Shown here piece after piece: positions 45,075 to 54,496 of a stretch of 64,000 nt of DNA. The notes beneath the pieces were generated by a model. It was not told where the DNA came from and ran no database searches. It saw only the letters and a list, made by a program, of their open reading frames with translations. The translations under genes and the position numbers were made by a program. The DNA is from an unicellular cyanobacterium SU3 (GTDB taxonomy: Bacteria > Cyanobacteriota > Cyanobacteriia > Cyanobacteriales > Microcystaceae), in assembly GCA_002172675.1 (NCBI GenBank), contig NETF01000190.1, forward strand, positions 57,602 through 121,601, written 5' to 3'. Position 1 is the first letter of the stretch. The number at the start of each line of letters is the position of its first letter.

Positions 45075-46670
45075 GTGTCTTACGCCCTTGACTTTGGTAC
45101 CAGCAACACAGTGATCACCCGTGTCAACCCCGTGACACAACAATCAGAAATTATCAAACTTTTAGGGTTGTCTCAACAACTAGGCAATAATCCTCCTTTA
45201 ATTCCTAGTTTAGTTTATGTTGAAAATGCTAAGAATCCTAATATTTTAGTGGGTCAAACTGTGCGTGATCGCGGTTTAGATCTATCTAATAATCCGAGAT
45301 TCTTTCGACAGTTTAAACGGGGAATTGGGGCAAATATTCAAGGGTTTTTACCTGAATTAGATGAAACATCTGTTACTTTTGAGAAGATAGGAGAATGGTT
45401 TTTAAATCGTGTTATTGAACAGTTAAAAAATGAATCAGCAACCCCTTTAGATTCTTTAGTTTTAACGGTTCCTGTAGATAGTTTTGAAACTTACCGCCAC
45501 TGGTTAGGGAATGTTTGTCAAGGGTGGAATATTGACCAAGTTAGATTATTAGATGAGCCTACAGCGGCAGCTTTAGGTTATGGAACCACAGAAGAAGAAT
45601 TATTATTAGTCTTAGATTTTGGTGGGGGAACGGTTGATTTATCTTTGGTTAAATTAGGATCAGAAAATTTACAGAAAAATCAAGGATTTATTTTAAAATG
45701 GGGTCAAAAGTTTTTAGGAGAAAGTAAGAGTCAAAAGCCTAAAATTGCTCGGGTTTTAGCAAAAGCAGGTGCTAATTTAGGGGGTTCGGATATTGATAAT
45801 TGGCTCATTAATTATTTTACAAAAACTCAAGATGTTCCCGTTTCTTCTTTAACATTAAGGTTAGCAGAATGCTTGAAAATAAAGTTATCTTCTCAAGAAA
45901 AAGCTAACGAAGTTTATTTTAATGACGAAACCTTAGACAGTTATGAGTTAGCATTAGATCGAGGAGAATTTGAAAGTATCTTAAAAGAAGAACAATTTTT
46001 TACTAAATTAGACGAATTAATGAGCCAAGTTTTGCAACAAGCAAGACGAAATGGGATTGAAAAAAATGATATTGACGGGATCTTATTAGTGGGAGGAACA
46101 GTACAAATTCCGGCTGTACAAACTTGGGTTAAACAATACTTTGATGAAGATAAAATTAAATGCGATCGCCCATTTTCCGCGATCGCTGAAGGGGCTTTAA
46201 AATTAGCCGAAGGATTTGAGGTCAAAGACTTCTTGTATCATAGTTATGGTATCAGATATTGGAACCGCCGTAAAAAGTGCCATAGTTGGCATTCTATCAT
46301 TAAATCAGGGCAATCTTACCCCATGAATGAACCGATTGAAATTAAGTTAGGTGCATCAATCGAAAATCAACCCAGTATTGAGTTAATTATAGGAGAATTA
46401 GGATCAGAAACTGGGGGAACCGAAGTGTATTTTGATGGGGATAGATTAGTGACTCGTTCATTAGGAAATGAGCAAAGCAATGTACAAGCTTTAAATGATA
46501 GAGATGGGGCGAGAACTTTGGCAAAATTAGAGCCTTTAGGGATGCCTGGAAGTGATAGAATTAAGTTACAATTTTGGGTAGATGAGCAACGATTTTTAAG
46601 GGTAACTGTTGAGGATTTATTAACACAAAATAGTTTAGTTGAAAATCAAATTGTAGCAGAATTAAGCTAG
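45075..46670 (+). CDS. Hsp70/DnaK-family ATPase, short divergent form
   Basis: A 531-residue actin/Hsp70-fold protein starting at GTG. ATP-site motifs: YALDFGTSNTVITRV, the LLDEPTAAALGYG adenosine motif, LVLDFGGGTVDLSLVKLG, NLGGSDIDNWL and ILLVGGTVQIPAV. The nucleotide-binding part fills residues 1-~380; the remaining ~150 residues are shorter than the DnaK substrate-binding domain plus lid. No dnaJ or grpE gene is adjacent. Probably a specialised chaperone, as in other cyanobacterial Hsp70 paralogues. Confidence 0.85.
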   Translation: MSYALDFGTSNTVITRVNPVTQQSEIIKLLGLSQQLGNNPPLIPSLVYVENAKNPNILVGQTVRDRGLDLSNNPRFFRQFKRGIGANIQGFLPELDETSVTFEKIGEWFLNRVIEQLKNESATPLDSLVLTVPVDSFETYRHWLGNVCQGWNIDQVRLLDEPTAAALGYGTTEEELLLVLDFGGGTVDLSLVKLGSENLQKNQGFILKWGQKFLGESKSQKPKIARVLAKAGANLGGSDIDNWLINYFTKTQDVPVSSLTLRLAECLKIKLSSQEKANEVYFNDETLDSYELALDRGEFESILKEEQFFTKLDELMSQVLQQARRNGIEKNDIDGILLVGGTVQIPAVQTWVKQYFDEDKIKCDRPFSAIAEGALKLAEGFEVKDFLYHSYGIRYWNRRKKCHSWHSIIKSGQSYPMNEPIEIKLGASIENQPSIELIIGELGSETGGTEVYFDGDRLVTRSLGNEQSNVQALNDRDGARTLAKLEPLGMPGSDRIKLQFWVDEQRFLRVTVEDLLTQNSLVENQIVAELS

Positions 46671-46760
46671 GCTTAAGTTGCTTATTATGTTTAACGTAAA
46701 TACCAATAAAATATCAACACTTTATTAATTTACTTCAAAGAAGATATTTTATGCTCGCAA

Positions 46761-47030
46761 ATGAAAGAAGTTAGGTTTAGTCAACATTCTCTAGATAAAT
46801 TGGAAATATTAAGTAATCATAAAATGAGCATCACAAAAGAATTTATCATAGAAGCTATAACCAATCCTGATAAACTAGAAATTAGAGGAGATAATAAACG
46901 GATTGCTCAAAAAAATCTGGATGATAAATTAGTGATTCGTATAGTTTATCAAGAATTTATTGCTTTTATCTTAGTTATTACTTTATATCCTGGTAGGAAA
47001 ACTCGCTATGACAAAAACAACTTACAGTAA
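46761..47030 (+). CDS. DUF4258 protein, probable toxin-like partner
   Basis: An 89-residue protein with the DUF4258 pattern: KEVRFSQHSLDKLEILSNHKMSITKEFIIEAITNPD, then RIAQKNLDDKLVIRIVYQ and a closing ITLYPGRKTRY. DUF4258 is thought to be related to RelE/BrnT-like toxin folds and is usually encoded upstream of DUF2283. Here the next gene, DUF2283, overlaps it by 23 bp. Confidence 0.8.
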   Translation: MKEVRFSQHSLDKLEILSNHKMSITKEFIIEAITNPDKLEIRGDNKRIAQKNLDDKLVIRIVYQEFIAFILVITLYPGRKTRYDKNNLQ

Positions 47031-47202
47031 AGATGTAGATGCACTATTAATTGAATTTTCTGATGAACCTATTGCTTATGCAGAAGAAAAAAATAATACT
47101 ATTCTGCATTATTCAGAGGATGATAAGTTAGTATTAATAGAAATTCTTGACTTTCGTAAGTCTTTAACAGATAAAGCAATTCAAGAACTTGTAGTTAATT
47201 AA
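47008..47202 (+). CDS. DUF2283 protein, probable antitoxin-like partner
   Basis: A 64-residue protein: TYSKDVDALLIEFSDEPIAYAEE, then ILHYSEDDKLVLIEILDFRK, typical of DUF2283. It overlaps the DUF4258 gene in another frame, so the pair is translationally linked. Toxin-antitoxin behaviour is suspected from pairing in many genomes but not shown here. Confidence 0.8.
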   Translation: MTKTTYSKDVDALLIEFSDEPIAYAEEKNNTILHYSEDDKLVLIEILDFRKSLTDKAIQELVVN

Positions 47203-47203
47203 T

Positions 47204-47437
47204 TTATTGCTGTTGCTGTTGAACATAAATATCTACTAAATTGCAAATCATCTCTTGATAAGAAACATTATGACAATCTGCTTCTCGTTTAAAAAAGTCA
47301 ATACTTTTTTTGGTAAACTCCATTGTCACCTTTACCGTATTTTTCTTTGGTACTAACTGTTCAGGTGGTGGCAAAAAATCTGCAATGATTGTAACATCAC
47401 CAATGGTTTCTGCTGGATCAGGTGTTGTGTCGTTCAT
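47204..47437 (-). CDS. Orphan CopG/BrnA-like antitoxin
   Basis: From ATG 47437 about 77 residues: an acidic N-terminus (MNDTTPDPAETIGD), then VKVTMEFTKKSIDFFKREADCHNVSYQEMICNLVDIYVQQ, a ribbon-helix-helix-like pattern of CopG or BrnA antitoxins, ending in five Gln. An upstream ATG at 47524 is unlikely. A BrnT-type toxin gene would be expected just upstream; instead there is a divergent antitoxin gene, so it seems solitary. Confidence 0.6.
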   Translation of the reverse strand: MNDTTPDPAETIGDVTIIADFLPPPEQLVPKKNTVKVTMEFTKKSIDFFKREADCHNVSYQEMICNLVDIYVQQQQQ

Positions 47438-47526
47438 AAAATTTTCTTTATATAATAGATAAGTCATAAGACATAATGATCTTATGTTAGTCTTGTAATC
47501 AACCACTAGAAAGGAAATATTCAATA

Positions 47527-47769
47527 ATGCAAGAACAATTAATAGTAACTTATGATGGTTCAGCTTTTTATCCAGAAGAAAATATTATATTAGAACCTAA
47601 TACTCGTTACACCATTCAAATTATTTCTCAAGAAAAACCACAAGAAACAACTACTAAAAATGCTTGGGATCTCCTCGAAGAAATGGAAGGATCTTATGAA
47701 GCACCCGAAGACTGGTCAAGTGAACATGATCATTATCTATATGGTACACCGAAAAGAAATAATAATTAA
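47527..47769 (+). CDS. Antitoxin-like partner of a PIN toxin
   Basis: An 80-residue protein with an N-terminal beta-rich region (QEQLIVTYDGSAFYPEENIILEPNTRYTIQII) like AbrB/DUF104-type antitoxins, and an acidic C-terminus (NAWDLLEEMEGSYEAPEDW SSEHDHYLYG). Its stop shares an A with the ATG of the PIN gene (TAATG), so the pair is coupled. The toxin partner is broken, see the next entry. Confidence 0.72.
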   Translation: MQEQLIVTYDGSAFYPEENIILEPNTRYTIQIISQEKPQETTTKNAWDLLEEMEGSYEAPEDWSSEHDHYLYGTPKRNNN

Positions 47770-48178
47770 TGACTCAAGATCGATTTTTTCTAGATACTGT
47801 TTTTATTCAGGCTATTCTTAACTCTCGTGATCAATATCATCAAGTTGCAAAAGACTTTTTACCCCGTGTACGAAATGCAAAAGAAGTCTGGATAACAGAA
47901 GCTATTTTTATGGAAGTTAGTAACGCACTTAGTAACTATAACCGTCAAAAAGTTTCTGCCTTTATTCGACAATGTTATTCTACTGATAATATTTCAGTCG
48001 TTAATATTACTCCTCAACTTTTTCAAGAAGGGTTAAAATTATATGAGTCTAGACAAGACAAAAATTGGGGATTAGTTGATTGTATTTCATTTACAGTTAT
48101 GGAGAAGAAAATTTAACCGATGCGCTCACCTCAGATATTTATTTTATTCAAGCAGGTTTTCAAGCCTTATTACGATAA
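47769..48178 (+). pseudogene. Frameshifted PIN-domain toxin
   Basis: The frame from 47769 encodes a PIN protein to residue 115 with D9 (FFLDTVFI), E44/E49 and D104 (WGLVDCISF). It stops at TAA after MEKKI. Adding one base near 48103 restores EENLTDALTSDIYFIQAGFQALLR and a stop at 48178, the normal C-terminus with the fourth acidic residue. A one-base deletion has therefore removed the end of the toxin. Whether it is fully inactive is inferred. A sequencing error or ribosomal frameshift cannot be excluded. Confidence 0.82.
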
Positions 48179-48300
48179 ATAAATATTTAACACCACTATA
48201 ACTATCAAACCCATCCGCTACAATAAAACAGAGTAGTCAAAAAACAAACAAACTCTATAAACTGTTTGACTCCTAACTTCTAATTTCTGACTTCCAAACT

Positions 48301-50205
48301 ATGACCCTTACCACTCCCGTTGACTTCCAGGATAGCTTTGATATCATCGTAGTGGGTGCTGGCCATTCTGGGTGCGAAGCAGCCCTTGCAGCAGCCCGTT
48401 TAGGGTGTCGTACCCTGATGTTAACCCTCAACCTTGATCGCATTGCTTGGCAACCCTGCAACCCCGCAGTTGGAGGTCCAGCGAAGTCTCAGTTAACCCA
48501 TGAAGTAGACGCTTTAGGGGGAGAGATCGGCAAAATGGCTGATCGCACCTATTTACAAAAACGGGTTCTCAACTCCTCACGAGGACCGGCTGTATGGGCG
48601 TTGCGGGCGCAGACGGATAAGCGAGAATATTCGGCAGTGATGAAGGAAATTGTCGAAAATCAAGAAAATTTAAGCATCCGTGAAGGAATGGTCACGGATC
48701 TGGTTTTGGGCAAAAATGATGAAGTCATAGGGATACAAACTTATTTCGGCACTTGTTTCGAGGCAAAAGCGATTATTTTGACCACTGGAACCTTTTTAGG
48801 GGGACGGATATGGATCGGTAATAAGTCCATGGAAGCAGGAAGGGCCGGAGAGTTTGCCGCGGTAGGTTTGACGGAAACCCTTAATAACTTGGGGTTTGAA
48901 ACGGGACGACTGAAAACTGGAACCCCTGCTAGGGTAGATAAGCGATCGGTAGACTATTCTAAGTTAGAACCCCAACCCCCCGACGAAGAGGTACGCTGGT
49001 TTAGCTTTGATCCTGAGGTTTGGGTCGAAAAAGAACAGATGAATTGTTATTTAACCCGAACCACTTCTAAAACCCATCAACTCATCAAAGATAACTTACA
49101 TTTGTCTCCTATTTATGGCGGTTTTATTGATTCAAAAGGGCCTCGTTATTGTCCGTCTATTGAAGATAAAATAGTTAGATTTGCAGACAAAGAAAGCCAT
49201 CAAATTTTTATCGAACCCGAAGGAAGAGAAATTCCAGAATTGTATATTCAAGGGTTTTCGACAGGGCTACCAGAAAACATACAATTAGCCATGTTAAGAA
49301 CCCTACCAGGGTTAGAAAATTGTGTCATGTTACGGCCTGCTTATGCTGTAGAATATGACTTTTTACCAGCGACGCAATGTTATCCTACTTTGATGACTAA
49401 GAAGATTCAAGGGTTATTTTGTGCAGGACAAATTAACGGAACAACTGGTTACGAAGAAGCTGCGGCCCAAGGTATTGTAGCCGGCATTAATGCGGTAAAA
49501 TTTGTTAACAATGAAGAGATGGTTATTTTTCCTAGAGAAGAGAGTTATCTAGGAACATTAATCGATGATTTATGTACAAAAGACCTCAGAGAACCCTATC
49601 GAATGTTAACCTCTCGGTCTGAATATCGTTTAATTTTACGATCTGATAATGCCGATCAAAGAATGACTCCATTAGGGCGAGAAATTGGCTTAATTGATGA
49701 TCGTCGTTGGGCATTATTTGAACAAAAACAAGCTAATATTGTCGCTGAAAAAGAACGACTTTATGAAACAAGAATTAAAGAAAGAGACGAAGTAGCAATT
49801 AAAATTGTTAATGATACTCAACAGAAGATTAAAGGATCAGCAACTTTAGCAGACTTATTACGCCGTCCTAAGTTTCATTATCAACATTTAGAACAGTATG
49901 GCTTAGGGAATAAAGAGTTAACCATAGTAGAAAAAGAAGGGGCAGAAATTGACATTAAATATTCAGGTTATTTAAAACGTCAACAAATTCAAATCGACCA
50001 AATTACCCGACATAGTAACAAAAAATTGCCCTCAGACCTCGATTATATGGCCATAGACACCCTTTCCATGGAAGCGAGGGAAAAATTGACAAAAGTGCGT
50101 CCTTTGACCCTTGGACAAGCCTCTCGTATTGGTGGGGTAAATCCTGCTGATATTAACGCTTTATTAGTGTATTTAGAACTGCGCTCGCGTTATCAATCTG
50201 TTTAA
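48301..50205 (+). CDS. mnmG: tRNA uridine-5-carboxymethylaminomethyl modification enzyme MnmG (GidA)
   Basis: FAD enzyme that, with MnmE, adds carboxymethylaminomethyl groups to U34 of tRNAs. 634 residues, with the FAD motif [22 protein letters not shown] near 16-36, then [23 protein letters not shown], the second nucleotide motif in [14 protein letters not shown], and [23 protein letters not shown]. The C-terminal helical tRNA-binding region ends [14 protein letters not shown]. Normal length and context. Confidence 0.97.
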   Translation: MTLTTPVDFQDSFDIIVVGAGHSGCEAALAAARLGCRTLMLTLNLDRIAWQPCNPAVGGPAKSQLTHEVDALGGEIGKMADRTYLQKRVLNSSRGPAVWALRAQTDKREYSAVMKEIVENQENLSIREGMVTDLVLGKNDEVIGIQTYFGTCFEAKAIILTTGTFLGGRIWIGNKSMEAGRAGEFAAVGLTETLNNLGFETGRLKTGTPARVDKRSVDYSKLEPQPPDEEVRWFSFDPEVWVEKEQMNCYLTRTTSKTHQLIKDNLHLSPIYGGFIDSKGPRYCPSIEDKIVRFADKESHQIFIEPEGREIPELYIQGFSTGLPENIQLAMLRTLPGLENCVMLRPAYAVEYDFLPATQCYPTLMTKKIQGLFCAGQINGTTGYEEAAAQGIVAGINAVKFVNNEEMVIFPREESYLGTLIDDLCTKDLREPYRMLTSRSEYRLILRSDNADQRMTPLGREIGLIDDRRWALFEQKQANIVAEKERLYETRIKERDEVAIKIVNDTQQKIKGSATLADLLRRPKFHYQHLEQYGLGNKELTIVEKEGAEIDIKYSGYLKRQQIQIDQITRHSNKKLPSDLDYMAIDTLSMEAREKLTKVRPLTLGQASRIGGVNPADINALLVYLELRSRYQSV

Positions 50206-50287
50206 ATTTCCAAGTACACCGAAATTTTAGAAGAGTTAAAAAAAGAATGATTCCTATTGATAAAAATCAGGAATTAGAGTCAGTAAA

Positions 50288-50458
50288 ATGAAGTTTTTAG
50301 TGGATATGGGAATCTTTCCGAAAACCGTAGAAAGATTCTGTAGGGTGGGCATTGCCCACCTGACAATAAAGTTATTATATGCTATAAATTTAGAAGAGAT
50401 AATAACTATCTCTACCTACGTTAATTTTAATCAATCCATTCAGGAACACGAACTCTAA
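50288..50458 (+). pseudogene. DUF5615-like PIN-type toxin remnant truncated at a palindromic repeat
   Basis: ATG 50288 begins MKFLVDMGIFPKTVERF, the typical first residues of DUF5615 PIN-like toxins (MKFLVDMGISPKTVxFL). Similarity ends at about residue 17, where a GAATCTTTC hairpin and the GGTGGGC palindrome begin. The frame then runs on as unrelated sequence to 50458. Just before it, the frame SKYTEILEELKKE (to TGA ~50251) may be the tail of its antitoxin. This looks like a toxin-antitoxin pair lost by insertion or deletion. Confidence 0.45.
50310..50360. repeat. Double hairpin including a second copy of the GGTGGGC palindrome
   Basis: Perfect 9-bp arms GAATCTTTC (50310-50318) and GAAAGATTC (50330-50338) are followed directly by GGTGGGC-ATT-GCCCACC (50344-50360), nearly the same element as at 11911. 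It lies between the convergent mnmG and the minus-strand gene ending at 50427, and may terminate transcription from both sides. Confidence 0.65.
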
Positions 50459-51242
50459 TATTGCCCTCGGGAGTGACCAAAATTTCACCTCCTAAAGCTT
50501 GAATTTCTCCTAACGCTCGTTCAACTGTTTCTTGGTTAGCAGCACTATTTAAAATCTGTGACCATGCCCCAATTTGAGCAGCACGACTGTCAGGATTTTT
50601 TTCTAAAAAGTTAACGGTTTGTCGTCTTCTTTGAGCTACACTCTGACTGTTATATTTATCATCTTCAGGATAGGTATCAGCCCAATTAGCAGCCATAGTA
50701 TTTGAGTTTTTGGCTGCTTCTACATCCCCTAAAAACAACAATTCATCAACCCCTTTATAAATCCACAAATAGTAAGGAGGATACACAGGGGAAGTCATTT
50801 TACTAGGAGTTTTTTCTAAACTTTGTTCTAGTAATTGAACACTTTTTTGCGGAAGAGCGGCAAAAATAGAAGTAGATACCGCTAATTTTAAATTAGCATC
50901 TACAAAACGGGGGTCATTATCAACGACTAACTCGAAATAGTCCGGACTTAGGGGATATCCCGTCTGTTTACGAGCGTCTCCATCACCAAAATATTGAATA
51001 AACCTCAAGTAAAACCAATCAGCTAGTAAGTTACCATATCCTAAATTGGGTATGCCTTTGTAAACGTTTAATTGTAGTTTTTCTAATTCTTGTTGTTTTT
51101 CGTATTCTTCAGTCGTTAACTGTTGTTTATTCGGATTAATTAGAGATTTTTGTAGCCAAATTACCCCAGTTAAGCTGAGGGCAATAATAGCTACTGTTCC
51201 TATCATTTTTCCTAACTGTTGTTTCGGTAATGTGCTATTCAT
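50427..51242 (-). CDS. Conserved cyanobacterial membrane-anchored protein, function unknown
   Basis: A 271-residue protein with one N-terminal membrane helix at ~12-30 (MIGTVAIIALSLTGVIWLQKSL) and a mainly helical, TPR-like extracytoplasmic part (NVYKGIPNLGYGNLLADWFYLRFIQYFGD, VQLLEQSLEKTP, LFLGDVEAAKNS). The pattern is a conserved hypothetical in cyanobacteria. It lies ~107 bp downstream of the CPBP gene on the same strand. Confidence 0.75.
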   Translation of the reverse strand: MNSTLPKQQLGKMIGTVAIIALSLTGVIWLQKSLINPNKQQLTTEEYEKQQELEKLQLNVYKGIPNLGYGNLLADWFYLRFIQYFGDGDARKQTGYPLSPDYFELVVDNDPRFVDANLKLAVSTSIFAALPQKSVQLLEQSLEKTPSKMTSPVYPPYYLWIYKGVDELLFLGDVEAAKNSNTMAANWADTYPEDDKYNSQSVAQRRRQTVNFLEKNPDSRAAQIGAWSQILNSAANQETVERALGEIQALGGEILVTPEGNIRVRVPEWID

Positions 51243-51349
51243 GGATGATTAAATTTACTACTGTGTTGAGGTCATATCATCTCTATTATTCCCTGAAAAA
51301 GTTACTTTATTATCACTCTCAATATTATGTTAAGTTTTGCTCCAATAAC

Positions 51350-52912
51350 CTAATTAGCACCACTACCCAATAAGAAAAGACTGATCAAAGTTCCACTATT
51401 CCAGAGACTATGTAATAACATAGAAGAAAGGAGATTACGGGACTTTGTATAAACAATTCCTAAAACAATTCCTAGAACAGTTAAGGGTAAAACTTCTGAA
51501 AGATTAAGATGAGCAACGGCGAAGATTAAACTACTAATTCCGATTGCTGCCCATAGGGGAATATACCGAGTTAAAGACGGTAATAAAAAGCCACGAAACA
51601 TGATTTCTTCATAAAAAGGAGCAGCAATAGCAGCAGTAAAGTAAAAAATAGCTAAAACGACTATATCTTGTCCTTCTAATGCTAAAGAGAGTAATGGGTT
51701 ACTTCCTCCTTGTCCATCCCAAATATTTTGGTTAATTAATGAAATAATGACCACTAAAGGTAAAGCGACTAAATAACCGCCAATTCCCCAAACAATCCAA
51801 CTACTCAACCAATTAAAATTAAACCAATCTTTAGGTAAAGGGAAAAAAGGTTTGATAGAGAAATAAAGGACTCCTATTCCCCCAACCGACATGGCAACAT
51901 AGCTACCTAAAACATAAAAAGCTTTTCCTCGTAGGGTTAATTCAGTTAAATTAATATTGAGAAAGCTAACAAGAATAGGTAGGATAATCTGACCAAAAAA
52001 CAGAAAACCTACCACTAAGACTTGCCAAGGAATTTCTAATGTCCAGGGAGTTTTCCACGTGAATCTTTCATCGATGGCTAAAATAGCGGATTCTTTCTTT
52101 AAAGCTAATTGAACCAGAGAAAAGATAATAATTGCAATTCCTATTAATCCTCCCAATACAGGAATGATAGCAATAATAGTTAACTTAATAAGAGCTTTTT
52201 GGGCTGCTTCTTGTTCTTTTTCTTGTAAACTAACTAAATCATTTTTTCGATCTTGGACTTGGTAAAGTTGAGTGAGAGAATAATAGCGAAACCATCCATT
52301 AAATTCATTTTTAATTGTTGATTCTGAGTCAGATAATACCGAAGGTTTATCATCCCATAAATTGCTAAGAATATCAGCAGTATAATGTACAGAAGGAGAG
52401 AAAGATAATAGTTGGACATTATCCAAGATTCCTAACCCTTGTGTTCGGTTTCCTTGAGCAATTTCTAAAAGTCCTATTTTAATTTTTATGGTTTCAATTT
52501 CTTCTTTCTGTCGATTAACTTCTGTTTGTAATTTTTGTTGTTCATTAGTTGCTGAAAAAATAGGAATAGAATTAATAGTGGTTTCTGATTCTTGGATAAG
52601 ATCAGATTGTTGATTAATAGTTTTTAAATTATTTTCTAATTGAGTTAAGTTTTTTTGTGATAATTTTAGAGCTTCTTTATATTGTTTGAGAGCAGCTTGA
52701 TAAGGATTTTTTCCTAAAACTGATTCACGAACTTGCTCGAACTCACTAATATTATCTCCTGAAAATTCTGAGGCTTGCAAGACCAAGTTAGTTTGATAAA
52801 GTTGTAAATTAGACTGAACTTGGGGTTGATTAATACTACCAATTAGTGATAAGATTACTGGAATTAGTGAAATAATAGTTAAAACAATTAATATTATTCT
52901 TTTAGTTGTCAT
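51350..52912 (-). CDS. CPBP family intramembrane metalloprotease with long N-terminal extension
   Basis: A 520-residue protein. The C-terminal ~250 residues are a CPBP (Abi/CAAX) domain with the diagnostic FYEEIMFRGFLLPSL, then FAVAHLNLSEVLPLTVLGIVLGIVY and LLSSMLLHSLWNSG, which supply the Glu and His ligands. The first ~245 residues have a membrane helix at ~5-25, a long coiled coil (KLSQKNLTQLENNLKTINQQSD to NRQKEEIETIKIKI) and a second helix pair at ~240-268. Cyanobacterial members often carry this extension. Substrate unknown. Confidence 0.87.
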   Translation of the reverse strand: MTTKRIILIVLTIISLIPVILSLIGSINQPQVQSNLQLYQTNLVLQASEFSGDNISEFEQVRESVLGKNPYQAALKQYKEALKLSQKNLTQLENNLKTINQQSDLIQESETTINSIPIFSATNEQQKLQTEVNRQKEEIETIKIKIGLLEIAQGNRTQGLGILDNVQLLSFSPSVHYTADILSNLWDDKPSVLSDSESTIKNEFNGWFRYYSLTQLYQVQDRKNDLVSLQEKEQEAAQKALIKLTIIAIIPVLGGLIGIAIIIFSLVQLALKKESAILAIDERFTWKTPWTLEIPWQVLVVGFLFFGQIILPILVSFLNINLTELTLRGKAFYVLGSYVAMSVGGIGVLYFSIKPFFPLPKDWFNFNWLSSWIVWGIGGYLVALPLVVIISLINQNIWDGQGGSNPLLSLALEGQDIVVLAIFYFTAAIAAPFYEEIMFRGFLLPSLTRYIPLWAAIGISSLIFAVAHLNLSEVLPLTVLGIVLGIVYTKSRNLLSSMLLHSLWNSGTLISLFLLGSGAN

Positions 52913-52935
52913 TAAACTCTCTCTAACAATTTTGA

Positions 52936-54480
52936 CTATGGCTGATTGGTTGAAATCAAAATAAATTGATCAGCTTCTCCTAGTATTTTAACATTAGTTA
53001 ACTTTAAATTGTCAAAAGTTTCCTTATCTAATAATAAATAAGATGAGGTAGTGGCTAGGGTTTCTAATGTGTTATTATCTTTAGCAAGTATTTGGCGATC
53101 GCTATAAAAATCTAAACTAGGACGACTATAGTCAAATGAAGTATAAATAATTGTATTGGGGGGTGTATTTGCTCTAATTAAACTGGCAACTGGTTTCACC
53201 TCAAATGCTTCATTAAGTTCCCATACCCAAGATTTAGACATTACAAATAAACTTAAACTTATGTATAACCCAATGATAAGAATAATAACAAACTGAGGAG
53301 AATTATCTTTGAGTTTTTTGCCAGTTAACAAAAAAGTTATACCCAGAATAAGAGACATAGCAAAAAGTAGTAATTCTTGAGTTTCTTGCAATAAATAAAA
53401 CCCTCCTATAATAATTAAAGCACTGAGAAAAAAGAAACTAAAAACTAGCCCTTTAGAATAATACTTTTCTCTTTCATATAAACTAAACAAATAATAGCCA
53501 ATACTGAGAGCAAAAAAAGGATAGATTGGCATAATATACCAAGGCAGTTTAGTTCCCATCATGGTAATAATAACTAAAAAAATAATTAATCCTGTTAATA
53601 CTAATTTTGCCCAAGAATGCTTGCGTTGCTTCCAGGCTAAAATCAAGCCACTAGGTAAAAATAATAACCAAGGTAAACTATATTTAATCAATTCAAGTAA
53701 ATAATACCAAGGTGAACCACTATTTCCCTCTACTGCAGTAGATAAGCGATCAAAATTTTGTTGGAGAAAATGAACTTGAATAAATTGCTCTCCATAATAA
53801 TTAATTTGTAAATAATACCAACTAATTACGGGTAAAAATCCAATTAATAACCCTAACCATAACATAGAATTTTTTAGTAAAATTTTAGGATTGTCCCAAA
53901 GAATATAAATTCCTAAAATTCCGCCTAATGCTAGCACTAAAATACCTTTACTTAATGCAATTAATCCTAATCCAATCCCGAAACCAATTGCCCATACAGG
54001 CTCTTTTTTTGACTTCACTAAACAAAAAATTGAAAAAATAAAAAAAGTATTTATTATCCCATCTATCATAGCTAAACGTCCATGACGTACTATCGGTAAT
54101 AAAGTTAAATAAACTAAACTACTTAAGATTGCTGGTAATGGTTTAGAAAAGATATTTTTTCCGACTAAATATAATAAAGGAACACCCAATGCGGTTAATA
54201 AAGCACAAGGAAAACGAGTAGAAAATTCACTTATTCCTATTAAGTGGTAACTAATATTAATTAGCCAAATAATTAAAGGGGGTTTTAATAAAAAGGGCTG
54301 ATCTGCGTAGGTTAAATAAAGCCAATTTCCTGACTGAAACATATCTTGTGCAACTTTAGCATAATATCCTTCATCCCAGTCTCTTAAAGGCACATTTCCT
54401 AAATTTATAAGCCATAAAAACAAAGCTAAAATTAGCAGTGATAAAAACCAAATAATATTATTTTTTTTATTTATTTTCAT
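52936..54480 (-). CDS. GT39/ArnT-like membrane glycosyltransferase
   Basis: A 514-residue GT-C enzyme that uses a polyprenyl-phosphate sugar donor. The catalytic DE is in LRDWDEGYYAKVAQDM, followed by LKPPLIIWLINISY and FPCALLTALGVPLLYLVG; about 11-12 membrane helices, then a soluble C-terminal part (ANTPPNTIIYTSFDY). It lies 16 bp after the similar protein upstream on the minus strand. Acceptor unknown (protein, lipid A-like or glycan). Confidence 0.88.
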   Translation of the reverse strand: MKINKKNNIIWFLSLLILALFLWLINLGNVPLRDWDEGYYAKVAQDMFQSGNWLYLTYADQPFLLKPPLIIWLINISYHLIGISEFSTRFPCALLTALGVPLLYLVGKNIFSKPLPAILSSLVYLTLLPIVRHGRLAMIDGIINTFFIFSIFCLVKSKKEPVWAIGFGIGLGLIALSKGILVLALGGILGIYILWDNPKILLKNSMLWLGLLIGFLPVISWYYLQINYYGEQFIQVHFLQQNFDRLSTAVEGNSGSPWYYLLELIKYSLPWLLFLPSGLILAWKQRKHSWAKLVLTGLIIFLVIITMMGTKLPWYIMPIYPFFALSIGYYLFSLYEREKYYSKGLVFSFFFLSALIIIGGFYLLQETQELLLFAMSLILGITFLLTGKKLKDNSPQFVIILIIGLYISLSLFVMSKSWVWELNEAFEVKPVASLIRANTPPNTIIYTSFDYSRPSLDFYSDRQILAKDNNTLETLATTSSYLLLDKETFDNLKLTNVKILGEADQFILISTNQP

Positions 54481-54496
54481 AATATTTTCAATTTAA

